Source: a virus
Length of the DNA: 52,305 bases
IMG/VR virus record: IMGVR_UViG_3300007735_000752
Span: 1-52,305 of that record
Direction: 5' to 3' (one strand)
Position numbers and translations under genes: made by a program. Position 1 is the stretch's first letter, and each line of letters begins with the position of its first letter. Positions 1-8,683 of this stretch are shown here, piece by piece. Below the pieces are notes generated by a model. That model saw nothing but the letters and a program-made list of their open reading frames with translations. It was not told the origin of the DNA and ran no database searches.

Positions 1-1569
1 TCTCCTCCCCCTCCTCCGCCCCCACCACCACCACCTCCACCACCTCCACCACCACCGCCTCCACCACCTCCTGTTGGGCGATATACTTTATATACGGTCG
101 ATTGGAAAATGGACTTAAAAGTGTTTGAAGAACTAACAGGAAAAAAAAGTAATACCATTGGTTTTGATTGGTGTCCTGCTTACCCCAATAATGTCATAGG
201 TCCGATTTGGAAGGGAGTCCAAATAAGAGTTAACTGTCCAGCGGAATCAAAACCTCTGTATCCTGATTTTCCATGGGTTCTTAATGTTTTTCAAGGAAGT
301 CCTATAGTTATAGGAACTGGCAAGGGTCCATTAGACTACGCATTTCCTAATAAAAAAGTTGCATTAATATATACTCCTGAAACGCCTCAAGCATTTGAAG
401 GTTTTCTTTGTTATGATATGAAGCTTGCAAATTATGAAAGATGCCCGAGTGGTGAAACTACTTTACCTGAATGGATTAGTGGGAAATTAAGTTGTAGGTC
501 TGGATATTTATTGGAAAGCTACGGTAGATCGCAGGGTATTTGCAGATGCAAAGACTGGAGAACACAGGTCGGTAAAGAAGAGATAATATCTTTTTGTAAA
601 AAATATAATATAGAATATGTAGCATATCTTGGAAAGAAAGTGACTTGTAGAATAAATAATGTAATGTCATCTACAATAATTGACGGCAGGATTGAAAAAA
701 TCTCAACAACTCCACCACAACCTCCGCCCCCACCACCACCACCTCCACCACCTCCACCACCACCAACTTCAATTTTTTGTAGCGATACTAACTTGCAGCT
801 TATTGATTGGGCCAAACATCTTTCTAATTCTGATTTTACAAAATTAACAGGTATAGTTTTAAAAAGCGGATATGATCGTCCGGGTTTTGAAGATTGTCCC
901 AATATTATTATGGGTGTAGAACCAACTGGACTCTGTGCTCCTCGCAAGATAAGTAATAAATTTCCATGGCTTATTGGATGGGTTAGAAAGTTATATTGGA
1001 GAGATTATACTCAAACCTTACGCTCCGCAAACCCTATTAAGCCTATTGCTATAATATATAATGAATACATAAAAAAAGAATTAGGGGATTTTTATAAAAA
1101 TATTAAAGTACCTGATCAAAACGAAATAGCAACGGGGTGTAGAGAGCTTGGCATAGAATATGTGGGAGGCATGGGTCTTCCAACAACTTGTGCAGCAAGT
1201 GGACAAAAAGTATTTTTTGGACTTATTATACCAATAGCGGTTTATCAACCACCGCCTTGTTGTTTCTGCTCTTCCCCTCCAGCTCTGTCACCTCCACCAC
1301 TCCTGCTACCCTCTTTTCAAATAAAAAAAACTTATCTTTACTGTGCACTAAAAACTGTAGATATAAAATATTATCCGAAAGGAGTATTAAGTAAACAATA
1401 TCCAGAAATAATTGGTTATGCAATGTGCGCAGAACATAAAAAGCAAGTCACAATTGCAAAAGATAAATATGATGCTACGAAATTAGCTAATTTTTTTGGA
1501 AATTCATTTTGGATAGAAAACGAAAGAGCAGGAGAAGTAAGCCTAGATTATATATCTACACCTCGTTAA
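1..1569 (+). CDS. Proline-linked multidomain virion-like protein, 5' partial
   Basis: The reading frame is open from base 1 and starts outside the window; the ATG at 109 is internal. The visible part holds three globular segments (about residues 25-235, 258-415 and 436-522 of the visible frame) separated by proline-rich linkers: an unbroken run at bases 4-72, another at about 715-762, and a degenerate one at about 1249-1311. Segments 1 and 2 share features such as a Pro-Trp motif in the middle and an (I)EYV.G near the end, suggesting repeated domains. Polyproline rods joining domains are typical of fibres or adhesins, so a tail or surface role is inferred; no named family is recognised. Confidence 0.7.
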   Translation, partial: SPPPPPPPPPPPPPPPPPPPPPPPVGRYTLYTVDWKMDLKVFEELTGKKSNTIGFDWCPAYPNNVIGPIWKGVQIRVNCPAESKPLYPDFPWVLNVFQGSPIVIGTGKGPLDYAFPNKKVALIYTPETPQAFEGFLCYDMKLANYERCPSGETTLPEWISGKLSCRSGYLLESYGRSQGICRCKDWRTQVGKEEIISFCKKYNIEYVAYLGKKVTCRINNVMSSTIIDGRIEKISTTPPQPPPPPPPPPPPPPPPTSIFCSDTNLQLIDWAKHLSNSDFTKLTGIVLKSGYDRPGFEDCPNIIMGVEPTGLCAPRKISNKFPWLIGWVRKLYWRDYTQTLRSANPIKPIAIIYNEYIKKELGDFYKNIKVPDQNEIATGCRELGIEYVGGMGLPTTCAASGQKVFFGLIIPIAVYQPPPCCFCSSPPALSPPPLLLPSFQIKKTYLYCALKTVDIKYYPKGVLSKQYPEIIGYAMCAEHKKQVTIAKDKYDATKLANFFGNSFWIENERAGEVSLDYISTPR

Positions 1570-1639
1570 ATTTGATCACCAGAAAATATAATTTTTATAT
1601 TATTAAAGTTGTAGTTTAAATAAATTTTAATAAACTCTA
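1570..1639. terminator. Convergent intergenic spacer with weak hairpin
   Basis: AT-rich 70 bp gap between the convergent fibre-like gene and nrdB. A small hairpin (AAACTC, TATTA, GAGTTT) at about 1632-1648 overlaps the end of nrdB and may help termination in both directions. The stem is short and AT-rich. Confidence 0.3.
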
Positions 1640-2704
1640 TTAGAGTTTTAAATCACCAAAATCGTCATCTGATATATCCGTTTTTCTTGCTCCTACTTTA
1701 TAGCTTGAAATTTCTGTTTCTTGAGGGGCTACTTGAACTTTACTACTATCTAGATAACTATCGAGCCAGCCAGCAATAGGATTATCTTTTTGATTAAAAA
1801 TCTTCTTATACCCAATACTTCTTAATCTATTATCGCATAACCATTTAGAATATCCATCAAGAACTTCCGCATTTAAACCTAATAAATTACCTTTACTAAA
1901 TAAATACTTAGACCATTCACTTTCATTTTTAGCCGCTTGCTCATAAAAAGCGTAAATCTTATCTTCACTTTTCTTAACAATATTAGTAAAGCCTTCTTTG
2001 TCTTCATCTCTCAAAATTTTAAGTAAGTTTTGACTGACGGCAAAATGAAGAGCTTCGTCTCTTTGAATAAATTTAATAATTTTAGAATTACCCTCCATCT
2101 TTCCACGATATCCGAAATAGAAAGAGCAAGCGAATGAAACATAAAATACAAGACCTTCCATTACATTAATAGAAAGTATTGCATCAAAAATCTTTTGTTT
2201 AGGATCTTTCTTTTCATCATCGCCAAGAATCTTATCAAAGTTATTTCTAATTAACTCGGCGCGACTTGTAATTTCTTTATCTTCCATAATACTATCAAAG
2301 AATTTAGTTGGGTCTGGATATACATTATTTAATAGATAAGAATAAGAATAACTATGAATACCTTCAAATTGAGCCCAAGTATTCATGCAAATCTCAAGTT
2401 CTGGATTACTTACATAATCTTTAAGAGAATGAATACTACGAGAAAGCATACTGTCTCCAAGAGTTTGAAATCTTAAATTACTATCAAATACAAATCTTTC
2501 TGTATCTGTTAAATTTTTATAATCACTACGATCTTTACCTAAAGCGATTTCATGAGGCCACCAAAAATTTTCATTTTGTTTCTTGAATAATTCAAAAAAT
2601 ACTGGATATTTAAAACGATCATATCTTTGAAGATTAAGATCTTCACCAAGAAATAATGGTTGTTTAGTAGTATCTACATTTTTAAAATTTAAAACTGTTT
2701 TCAT
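1640..2704 (-). CDS. nrdB: Ribonucleotide reductase class Ia, beta subunit
   Basis: 354 aa R2 subunit carrying the diiron-tyrosyl radical used by NrdA to reduce ribonucleotides to deoxyribonucleotides. Metal ligands are all visible: Asp84 (LGDSM), Glu114 and His117 (EGIH), Glu183 (VMEGLVF), Glu217 and His220 (RDEALH). The radical tyrosine is Tyr121, four residues after His117, as in E. coli Tyr122. It lies 3 nt downstream of nrdA on the same strand, so the two are one operon. Length is close to the usual about 375 aa and no key residue is missing. Confidence 0.97.
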   Translation of the reverse strand: MKTVLNFKNVDTTKQPLFLGEDLNLQRYDRFKYPVFFELFKKQNENFWWPHEIALGKDRSDYKNLTDTERFVFDSNLRFQTLGDSMLSRSIHSLKDYVSNPELEICMNTWAQFEGIHSYSYSYLLNNVYPDPTKFFDSIMEDKEITSRAELIRNNFDKILGDDEKKDPKQKIFDAILSINVMEGLVFYVSFACSFYFGYRGKMEGNSKIIKFIQRDEALHFAVSQNLLKILRDEDKEGFTNIVKKSEDKIYAFYEQAAKNESEWSKYLFSKGNLLGLNAEVLDGYSKWLCDNRLRSIGYKKIFNQKDNPIAGWLDSYLDSSKVQVAPQETEISSYKVGARKTDISDDDFGDLKL

Positions 2705-2707
2705 GGA

Positions 2708-4963
2708 TTATAGTTTACACGCTCCACTAGAACAATCTCTATCTTCTTTTTGATTAAGTGATTGCTCTTTATCTCCATCGTCAGTATTATTATAATATAA
2801 ACTGATTAGTCCAAGACTGTAGGCATACATTAATTCTTTCATGACTTTAGCATCTGGTAATATATTATTTTCATAATGACTATAGTTATAGTATACATTA
2901 GTTGATATAGCCATGTCAATATATTTTTGAATAACTGCATTAATTTTTAATAAACCACTATTATCTTTAAGATCATAAGCTAATTCATAATTATCATCGT
3001 ATTTTCCAATTCCCGGAACTAATACTGGTAGTTTGCCCATTTTGCTAGTTTTATAAGTAATAAGACTGCGAATTGGTTCAACTCCATTTGTTGATGATTG
3101 AATCACAGAACTACTTTCACAAGGCATACAAGAAGATAATGTAGAATGTCTTAATCCAAATTCTTTAATATCTTCTCTTAGCTTATCCCAATCAAGAGAT
3201 AATTTTCTTTTTACAATTTCATCAATCTTATCTTTGTAAGTATCAATTGGAAGAATGCCTTTAGAATATTTAGTATGATTAAATTTTTCGCACTTACCTT
3301 TTTCTTTAGCTAATTGAACACTACTTTCTAAAAGATAGTATTGGAAATGTTCCATCCATTCATCTATAACATTTAATGATTTATCTGATGAATATTTTAA
3401 TTCATTTTTAGCAAGAAAAGCCGCAAGATTGGTAATTCCAATTCCAAGGCTTCTGCGTTTTTTAGCAAAATTTTCAGCAGCAACATTAAAGTAATCTTGA
3501 AGTTCAATGATTTCATCAAGAAATCTTACGATAAGATCGCAAGTCTTTTCAAGATCTTGCCAGTTTTTTATTTCTAGCATATTCACTGCCGAAAGAATAC
3601 ACATTCCAATTTCACCATCTTTATCATGATAATCATTTAATGGAATAGTGGGATGAATAACTTCTGTACAAAGATTACTCATTGTAACTTTATCAGACCA
3701 AGCTCCGTGATCATTAGCATGATCAACATTTAAAATATAAATACGACCAGTCTCAACTCTTTCCTTAACTATGAGAGAAAATAGTTTACGAGCAGATATT
3801 TTCTTTTTAAGTTTTAGTTTTTTGGATTCACATTCCTTGTATACTTTATCAAAGTCTTTTGTTCCCCATGCTTCATAAAGCTCTGGAACTTCTGCATTAT
3901 TAAATAGAGTAATATCTTCGTCTTTCAATACTCTATCATAAAATAGTTTACTCATACCAACCGTATAATCAAGTTTACGAACTCGATTATCATCTGTTCC
4001 AGCGTTATTCTTTAATACAACAACATCTTCAATCTCATAATGCCACCATTGAATATTACAAGTTGCACTTCCACCTCGTAGTCCATTTTGTTGCCAAGCT
4101 TTTACGCTACTTTCATAGATTTTTAAAAATGGAATTAAACCAGTATGCACAACTTCTCCATTCTTAATAGGAGAACCAATAGCTCTAATTTTACTTACAT
4201 CAATACCAATTCCACATCTATTAGCAGTAGCCATACTAACAGCAGTAGCACTAGCTGTAATACTATCTTTTGTATCATCGACACCAATCAAACAGCAACT
4301 AGCATAATTTCTACTTGAAGTTCTAACTCCTGCCATTACTGGTGTTGGTAAATTAATTTTATGTTTACTAATCGCATCGTAAAATTTTCTTACATAAGAC
4401 AATCTTGTTTCTACTGGATATTTAGCAAAAGCATACGCAGCAATTAAAATATAAGCAAATTGTGGAGTTTCATAAATCTTTCCAGTTACTCTATCTTTAA
4501 TAAGATATTTATCACATAATTGTTTTATTCCAGCGTATGTAAAATTATAATCTCTTTCGTGATCAATGAATTCACCAAGTTTATTTATTTCATCTTCTGA
4601 ATAATTTTCTAAAATAACAGGATCATAAATTTTATTTTTAATTCCTTGATTTAAAAATTCTGATAGTCTTGGAGCATGCTTGCCTTTCCAGACATCTTTT
4701 CTTAATTGATAATTTAATAATCTGCCAGCGACAAATTGATAATTTGGTTTTTCAACAGAAATTAAATTCGCAGCACTTTCAATTAATAAATTATGAATTT
4801 CTTTTGTAGTAATACCTTCGTGAATATTTATTTTAGCGTTAATCTCAACATCAGTAAGACTCACATCATTCAAATCATTAACAGCCCATTCAATTACTTT
4901 GTTTATTTTTTCTATATTAAACTTTTCAGATGATCCATTTCTTTTTTTAATTTTTATATTCAT
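2708..4963 (-). CDS. nrdA: Ribonucleotide reductase class Ia, alpha subunit
   Basis: 751 aa catalytic subunit, close to E. coli NrdA (761 aa). An N-terminal ATP-cone (about residues 3-90) suggests allosteric activity control by ATP/dATP. Active-site elements are present: Cys223/224 (ASCCLIG), Asn430-Cys432-Glu434 (NLCTEV) and Cys455 (MCILSAVN). A Tyr-Tyr pair lies in NVYYNY, and the C-terminal redox pair is Cys744/Cys749 (CSSGACKL). Immediately upstream of nrdB. No leaderless-type promoter is visible at its start, but a 9 bp inverted repeat lies just upstream (4967-5001). Confidence 0.97.
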   Translation of the reverse strand: MNIKIKKRNGSSEKFNIEKINKVIEWAVNDLNDVSLTDVEINAKINIHEGITTKEIHNLLIESAANLISVEKPNYQFVAGRLLNYQLRKDVWKGKHAPRLSEFLNQGIKNKIYDPVILENYSEDEINKLGEFIDHERDYNFTYAGIKQLCDKYLIKDRVTGKIYETPQFAYILIAAYAFAKYPVETRLSYVRKFYDAISKHKINLPTPVMAGVRTSSRNYASCCLIGVDDTKDSITASATAVSMATANRCGIGIDVSKIRAIGSPIKNGEVVHTGLIPFLKIYESSVKAWQQNGLRGGSATCNIQWWHYEIEDVVVLKNNAGTDDNRVRKLDYTVGMSKLFYDRVLKDEDITLFNNAEVPELYEAWGTKDFDKVYKECESKKLKLKKKISARKLFSLIVKERVETGRIYILNVDHANDHGAWSDKVTMSNLCTEVIHPTIPLNDYHDKDGEIGMCILSAVNMLEIKNWQDLEKTCDLIVRFLDEIIELQDYFNVAAENFAKKRRSLGIGITNLAAFLAKNELKYSSDKSLNVIDEWMEHFQYYLLESSVQLAKEKGKCEKFNHTKYSKGILPIDTYKDKIDEIVKRKLSLDWDKLREDIKEFGLRHSTLSSCMPCESSSVIQSSTNGVEPIRSLITYKTSKMGKLPVLVPGIGKYDDNYELAYDLKDNSGLLKINAVIQKYIDMAISTNVYYNYSHYENNILPDAKVMKELMYAYSLGLISLYYNNTDDGDKEQSLNQKEDRDCSSGACKL

Positions 4964-4966
4964 ACT

Positions 4967-5001
4967 TCAATGTAACTAGTGTGAACCTTATATTACATTG
5001 A
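4967..5001 (-). promoter_or_regulatory. Inverted repeat in the nrdAB upstream region
   Basis: TCAATGTAA at 4967-4975 and TTACATTGA at 4993-5001 form a perfect 9 bp inverted repeat with a 17 nt spacer, 3 nt upstream of the nrdA start codon. It could be an operator or a leader hairpin occluding the start. It does not match a clear NrdR box. Confidence 0.4.
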
Positions 5002-5045
5002 TTTTGTTCTCGTGGAAAGAAAAAACCAGAAATTTACTAACAATT

Positions 5046-5396
5046 TTATTCAGAACGAGCTTTTGGGTGTACTTTGCCCTTACGTTTTTTAGACCAATCT
5101 TTATAGTATTTCTTTTTCACTGGATCTTCGCCACCATAAAGTTTTTTTCTTTTATCAGAAAGCTCTTGACTTCTATCCCAAAGATCTCCCATCGTACCTT
5201 TTTGTTTACCAGTTAATTCAGAAAATTGCCTTGCACTAGATTCAGCATGCAGTTTATCATGCGTATTAAGTTCTGGAGGAGTAAAAATTCTATCCCATCT
5301 AATTCCATCTTCAGAATATTCATGAGTATCATGTACACTTTGTATGATTTCTTTTACTTTACCAGTTTTAGGATTTTGATATAAATAGATCGGCAT
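5046..5396 (-). CDS. FmdB-like small protein lacking zinc cysteines
   Basis: 116 aa. It starts MPIYLYQNPKTGKVKE, which resembles the first strands of FmdB-type zinc-ribbon proteins (MPxYxYxC), but contains no cysteine, so the zinc ribbon is absent or replaced. The rest is basic and charged with a Lys-rich C terminus. Start chosen at 5396, 1 nt after the upstream glycosyltransferase stop; an ATG 12 codons earlier would overlap that gene. Function unknown. Confidence 0.7.
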   Translation of the reverse strand: MPIYLYQNPKTGKVKEIIQSVHDTHEYSEDGIRWDRIFTPPELNTHDKLHAESSARQFSELTGKQKGTMGDLWDRSQELSDKRKKLYGGEDPVKKKYYKDWSKKRKGKVHPKARSE

Positions 5397-5397
5397 G

Positions 5398-6489
5398 TTA
5401 ACTATTAATGATATTAAGTATATTATCTGCAAATTTTTCAGATGTAAATTTATCTTGAAGTTTTAATCCTTCAGAATTTAGTTTGTTTGATTTAACTTTT
5501 TCAACTGCTTTTTCGCATCCATTAATAAATTCCTCATCGTCAAATATAAAAATATTGCCTTGATTAAATGGTTGACCTTTATGAAAAAACATATTGTCTA
5601 CTGCATCAATCTTTGAAGAAGGCTCAACAAGAATTGAATTATCTTTATTAGCCCAGTCTTTATATGAATGAGCATTTAAAATAATTGCATGTTTTCCAAT
5701 AGCTACAGAATGAAACTCTGGTAATCCCCAACCCTCTCCGCCACTCATTCCAATAATAATATCTGCACTATTAAGATAATCATTATACATAGCATTTTTA
5801 GGCATGTTACCAATAAATGAAATATTAAAATATTGTTTACCCTCTAAGATGGAATTTATTAAAGCCTTATTATCTTCTTCTTTTAAAAATGGATTATAAA
5901 TAGAACATTGTAAATGATATCTGGAATCATTACCGAACTTCTTAACCCAAGCTTGAATTACATTCTTGTGATTTTTTCTTTTCTCTAGCTTGCCTACGAG
6001 ATTAAAAACTATACGATCATCAGAGAAGTACTTCTTTTCTAATCTTTTAAAATTATATTTGTCAAAGGCTAATGGTAAGAATTCCACATTAGAACATCCA
6101 AACATTTTGAATATATCTACTGTATAATTAGAAGAAAAGAAAACTTTATCTTGGTTCTTAACAATATTTATTTCTTCTTTAGTAGGATTATCTAATTCAT
6201 AAAATGAAAGAAGATATCTTTTGTTAGAAGGAGAATCTAGTGATCCATTTAAATGCCAAAGTTTAAATACTGGATCAGTTCTTTTTATTTTAGAAATAAA
6301 ATCCGATGTACGAGTTTGAATGAAATTAAAAAAACCTTCATCCGACTCTTGAGTAGATAGGTCATATCTATCTCCAATCGGATAAAGGGTAAAATCGTTT
6401 AAATTTTTTTTATACAACTCTCTTAAAAGAAGAGTTGAAACTTGTCCAAAACTAACAGAGTTTACAGGCAAGTTTAGAGTGAAACTCAT
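5398..6489 (-). CDS. Glycosyltransferase, GT4-like
   Basis: 363 aa. The C-terminal half contains NLVGKLEKRKNHKNVIQAW, typical of the GT-B donor-binding domain, and SGGEGWGLPEFHSVAIGKH, which matches the E-x7-E nucleotide-sugar motif of family GT4. It should transfer a sugar from an activated donor, perhaps onto phage DNA, a virion protein or a host glycan; the acceptor cannot be deduced. Its start overlaps the stop of the upstream gene by 4 nt, so translation is probably coupled. Confidence 0.8.
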   Translation of the reverse strand: MSFTLNLPVNSVSFGQVSTLLLRELYKKNLNDFTLYPIGDRYDLSTQESDEGFFNFIQTRTSDFISKIKRTDPVFKLWHLNGSLDSPSNKRYLLSFYELDNPTKEEINIVKNQDKVFFSSNYTVDIFKMFGCSNVEFLPLAFDKYNFKRLEKKYFSDDRIVFNLVGKLEKRKNHKNVIQAWVKKFGNDSRYHLQCSIYNPFLKEEDNKALINSILEGKQYFNISFIGNMPKNAMYNDYLNSADIIIGMSGGEGWGLPEFHSVAIGKHAIILNAHSYKDWANKDNSILVEPSSKIDAVDNMFFHKGQPFNQGNIFIFDDEEFINGCEKAVEKVKSNKLNSEGLKLQDKFTSEKFADNILNIINS

Positions 6490-6785
6490 AGAATATCGTC
6501 TTCGACCTCTTCTACTACTGGTTTACTCTTTTGAACTGGTTTAACTGGAGCTTTAGCTTGAGTTGGGGCTGAAGTTTTAGATTCTAGAGGTTTAGAAACA
6601 TAGAGTCTGTAATCTGGAGCCTTTTCATTGGTCTTCTTGCTATTAGCGAAAACTACAACATCAATTCTTTGTCCATCGTGATCATTGATATAACCAGATA
6701 GAAAAGACATTCCTGTTTTACTTTTCTTTTTCCAAAGTGCGCCAAGTTCATTTTGGTTTTTATTTGTGTTTGTATTTGTACTCAT
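6486..6785 (-). CDS. DUF736-like small protein with acidic tail
   Basis: 99 aa. Residues 13-63 (ELGALWKKKSKTGMSFLSGY and PDYRLYVSKP) resemble the DUF736 family of small beta-rich phage and plasmid proteins. A Pro/Ala/Lys linker follows and the protein ends in an acidic tip, VVEEVEDDIL, similar in layout to SSB-type tails. Transcribed from a near-perfect leaderless promoter (6792-6820) and first gene of the leftward glycosyltransferase operon. Function unknown. Confidence 0.65.
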   Translation of the reverse strand: MSTNTNTNKNQNELGALWKKKSKTGMSFLSGYINDHDGQRIDVVVFANSKKTNEKAPDYRLYVSKPLESKTSAPTQAKAPVKPVQKSKPVVEEVEDDIL

Positions 6786-6791
6786 AGATAT

Positions 6792-6820
6792 ATTATAGAT
6801 TAATTATTATATTTTGTCAA
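6792..6820 (-). promoter_or_regulatory. Leaderless promoter for the 6486-6785 gene
   Basis: On the minus strand TTGACA (6815-6820), 17 nt spacer, TATAAT (6792-6797), then 6 nt to the ATG. Both boxes match the sigma70 consensus. The -35 lies inside the end of the sigma-like gene. Confidence 0.85.
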
Positions 6821-7397
6821 ACGAAATATCACTAGATATTTTTTTATTAAGGAAAGATAAAGCTTTATTGTGAATATTAATGACTGTTTGAGTGCTTATA
6901 TGCATTTTCTTACCTATTTTATTCCAAGGTTGAATTTTTCTATCAGAAAAATATCTTAAATTAAATATTTCTTTTACTCTGGAATCAGCCATTTGATCAA
7001 GAATATTGAAAATCAAATCTACCTTTTCTTTATTAAGTAATGCATTATCAATTTGTTTGGATTGATTATTTTCAGTAATATATTTAATATTTTCATTTTC
7101 CATAGATATATCTTTGCTTTGTTTGTTAAATGTATTTAAACAATGATATCTCATTTGATTACCTAACCAAGTAGAGAATTTAATTTTTTTATTACTTTTA
7201 AAGCTTAATGCAGATTTATATACTACATAAATTTTTTCGGCATTGAGATCTTCTAAAGATACTCCAATATCATAACAGACCTTGCAGTATTTTTGAAGCA
7301 TTTTATTGCAAATACCTTGGTGTCTAGAATAAAGTTCTAGTAAACTTTGTTCGCAATTATTTCTTTTAATCTTTTGAATTAGCTGTAAGTCTGTCAT
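6807..7397 (-). CDS. Sigma-70-like RNA polymerase sigma factor
   Basis: 196 aa. The N-terminal half resembles sigma region 2 (helical, with FKSNKKIKFSTWLGNQMRYH as the 2.3-2.4-like element). The C-terminal half ends in a region-4-type helix-turn-helix (EIFNLRYFSDRKIQPWNKIG followed by KKMHISTQTVINIHNKALSFL). A phage-encoded sigma could direct host RNA polymerase to phage promoters. It overlaps the end of the dNMP kinase gene by 32 nt, so it is probably co-transcribed with it. Which promoters it reads cannot be told from sequence. Confidence 0.7.
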   Translation of the reverse strand: MTDLQLIQKIKRNNCEQSLLELYSRHQGICNKMLQKYCKVCYDIGVSLEDLNAEKIYVVYKSALSFKSNKKIKFSTWLGNQMRYHCLNTFNKQSKDISMENENIKYITENNQSKQIDNALLNKEKVDLIFNILDQMADSRVKEIFNLRYFSDRKIQPWNKIGKKMHISTQTVINIHNKALSFLNKKISSDISFDKI

Positions 7398-7959
7398 ATA
7401 TATTCCTTAAATTCTTTTGAATCAACTCGTATAGAAAGTTCGTATCTTGACAAGTTTCCCAACAAACAGCAAAATCAGCGACAGCTTTTAATTTGTTGTC
7501 GTTAGACTTTTCTTCTATGTTGGCTGGAGGTACTAGGCTACCATCATCAAGCTTTCTAGATAAGTGAATCAAAATTCCATTATGAGATTTAATCCATGAA
7601 TATTCATCTTCTTTATATTCTATATATCTCACATCAGTTATAATTGGCACAACATTTTCTTCTTTAAGTTGTTCTACTTTATGATCAAGTAAGGATGTCC
7701 AATATTTACCTTCAGTTTGAACTCTTCTGCATTTTCCATAAGCTACCATTAAAGGTCTTACCAATTCCTTTTCTTGACCCTCGCACTTAAATAGATCAAT
7801 TTTAAATTTTTCTTTAGTGAAATCGTTAAGTTCTTTTTTTAAATCATCCGCAAAAGCTAATCTTTGGGACTTGATTTGTCTTTCTTCTAGGTATTTTTTT
7901 AAAATAGCATAGAATGTGTCTTTGCCACATCTAGCTACACCCGTTATCCCTATAATCAT
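7366..7959 (-). CDS. Deoxynucleoside monophosphate kinase
   Basis: 197 aa, T4 gp1-like P-loop kinase converting dNMPs to dNDPs. Walker A is GVARCGKDT at the N terminus, followed by a LID/acceptor region with FADDLKKEL and an IITDVRYIEE-like segment characteristic of the family. Start set at 7959 (MIIGITG), 7 nt after the -10 of a leaderless promoter; an ATG 12 codons upstream would lie inside the promoter. It works with RNR and the deaminase to supply dNTPs. Confidence 0.85.
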   Translation of the reverse strand: MIIGITGVARCGKDTFYAILKKYLEERQIKSQRLAFADDLKKELNDFTKEKFKIDLFKCEGQEKELVRPLMVAYGKCRRVQTEGKYWTSLLDHKVEQLKEENVVPIITDVRYIEYKEDEYSWIKSHNGILIHLSRKLDDGSLVPPANIEEKSNDNKLKAVADFAVCWETCQDTNFLYELIQKNLRNIYDRLTANSKD

Positions 7960-7966
7960 AACTATC

Positions 7967-7995
7967 ACATTACCATAGATAAATATATTTGTCAA
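7967..7995 (-). promoter_or_regulatory. Leaderless promoter for dNMP kinase
   Basis: Minus-strand TTGACA (7990-7995), 17 nt, TAATGT (7967-7972), 7 nt to ATG at 7959. Its -35 overlaps the -35 of the divergent promoter for the 8024 gene. Confidence 0.7.
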
Positions 7996-8017
7996 GTTTT
8001 TTATTATAATATATAAT
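7989..8017 (+). promoter_or_regulatory. Leaderless promoter for the 8024 gene
   Basis: TTGTCA (7989-7994), 17 nt, TATAAT (8012-8017), 6 nt to ATG. Shares five bases of its -35 with the divergent dNMP kinase promoter. Confidence 0.75.
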
Positions 8018-8023
8018 ATTATT

Positions 8024-8374
8024 ATGGATTTAATATTAGCAGGTTCATTATCAGCTTTCGCACTATTTGTATGGTTTAAGACTAATTTCTTATATGAATA
8101 CGTTAAATTATTTAAATTAAATAAATCAAAATTAATTCAAGAGTACGAAGCGTTTATCAAAGTAACTCAGCTTAATTTCTCTGAATTTCTTGGCTTTAAG
8201 AATACTTTCTTTTTTAAACTTGTAAGTTGCCCATTATGTTTGAACTTTTGGTTTAATTTGTGTCTAGTATTATTTTTTGAATTTCCATTATACTATATTG
8301 GCTTATTATATGTAATATCTATTATGGAATATATGATATTGAGTATAGTTTTATCTAAATATGAAAACCATTGA
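8024..8374 (+). CDS. Small membrane protein with CPLCLNFW motif
   Basis: 116 aa with an N-terminal hydrophobic segment (about 2-20) and two more at about 74-92 and 93-112. The motif CPLCLNFW before the second segment resembles the CPxCxxFW signature of small phage/bacterial membrane proteins (DUF1360-like). First gene of the rightward block and leaderless. Function unknown. Confidence 0.65.
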   Translation: MDLILAGSLSAFALFVWFKTNFLYEYVKLFKLNKSKLIQEYEAFIKVTQLNFSEFLGFKNTFFFKLVSCPLCLNFWFNLCLVLFFEFPLYYIGLLYVISIMEYMILSIVLSKYENH

Positions 8375-8648
8375 ATTTAAGACGATTAAGGATTTTGTTG
8401 ATTTTTTAAGTAAAAATATAGCTAATACCAAATTATCAGATTTAGTTTTAATAATAGATTATTATAATGGCAGCTTAGGTGGTTGTAGTTGCAATAGAAA
8501 CAAAAGAGTCCAAGCATTAATAGATATATTTGATTATAAGATATTGAATTTAAATTCAGACTCGGTTCAAGAAATTAAAACATTAACCACTTCAGATATA
8601 CTTATTTTCTATAAAGACAATACGCAAGAAATTCTAAAACAATTTTAA
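8361..8648 (+). CDS. Hypothetical protein with GGCSCNRNKR motif
   Basis: 95 aa, not recognised. It contains a glycine-cysteine motif (GSLGGCSCNRNKR) near residue 38 and a predicted alpha/beta composition. It overlaps the previous gene by 14 nt and its TAA is immediately followed by the -35 of the IMPDH-like gene promoter. Confidence 0.65.
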   Translation: MKTIEFKTIKDFVDFLSKNIANTKLSDLVLIIDYYNGSLGGCSCNRNKRVQALIDIFDYKILNLNSDSVQEIKTLTTSDILIFYKDNTQEILKQF

Positions 8649-8677
8649 TTGACAAGTATATATAAGTCATTTAATAT
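8649..8677 (+). promoter_or_regulatory. Leaderless promoter for IMPDH-like gene
   Basis: TTGACA (8649-8654) directly after the upstream TAA, 17 nt, TAATAT (8672-8677), 6 nt to ATG at 8684. Confidence 0.85.
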
Positions 8678-8683
8678 TAAGTT

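Noticed and set aside
519-947. Minus-strand frame with a long polyglycine run
   Set aside because: It is the antisense of the polyproline linker in the virion-like gene; no start signals and flanking sequence has no protein-like pattern.
4967-5001. NrdR box upstream of nrdA
   Set aside because: The inverted repeat does not match the NrdR consensus and is not a tandem pair of boxes.
4998-5216. Plus-strand hydrophobic frame
   Set aside because: Antisense to the FmdB-like gene; hydrophobicity comes from the complement of Lys/Glu codons.
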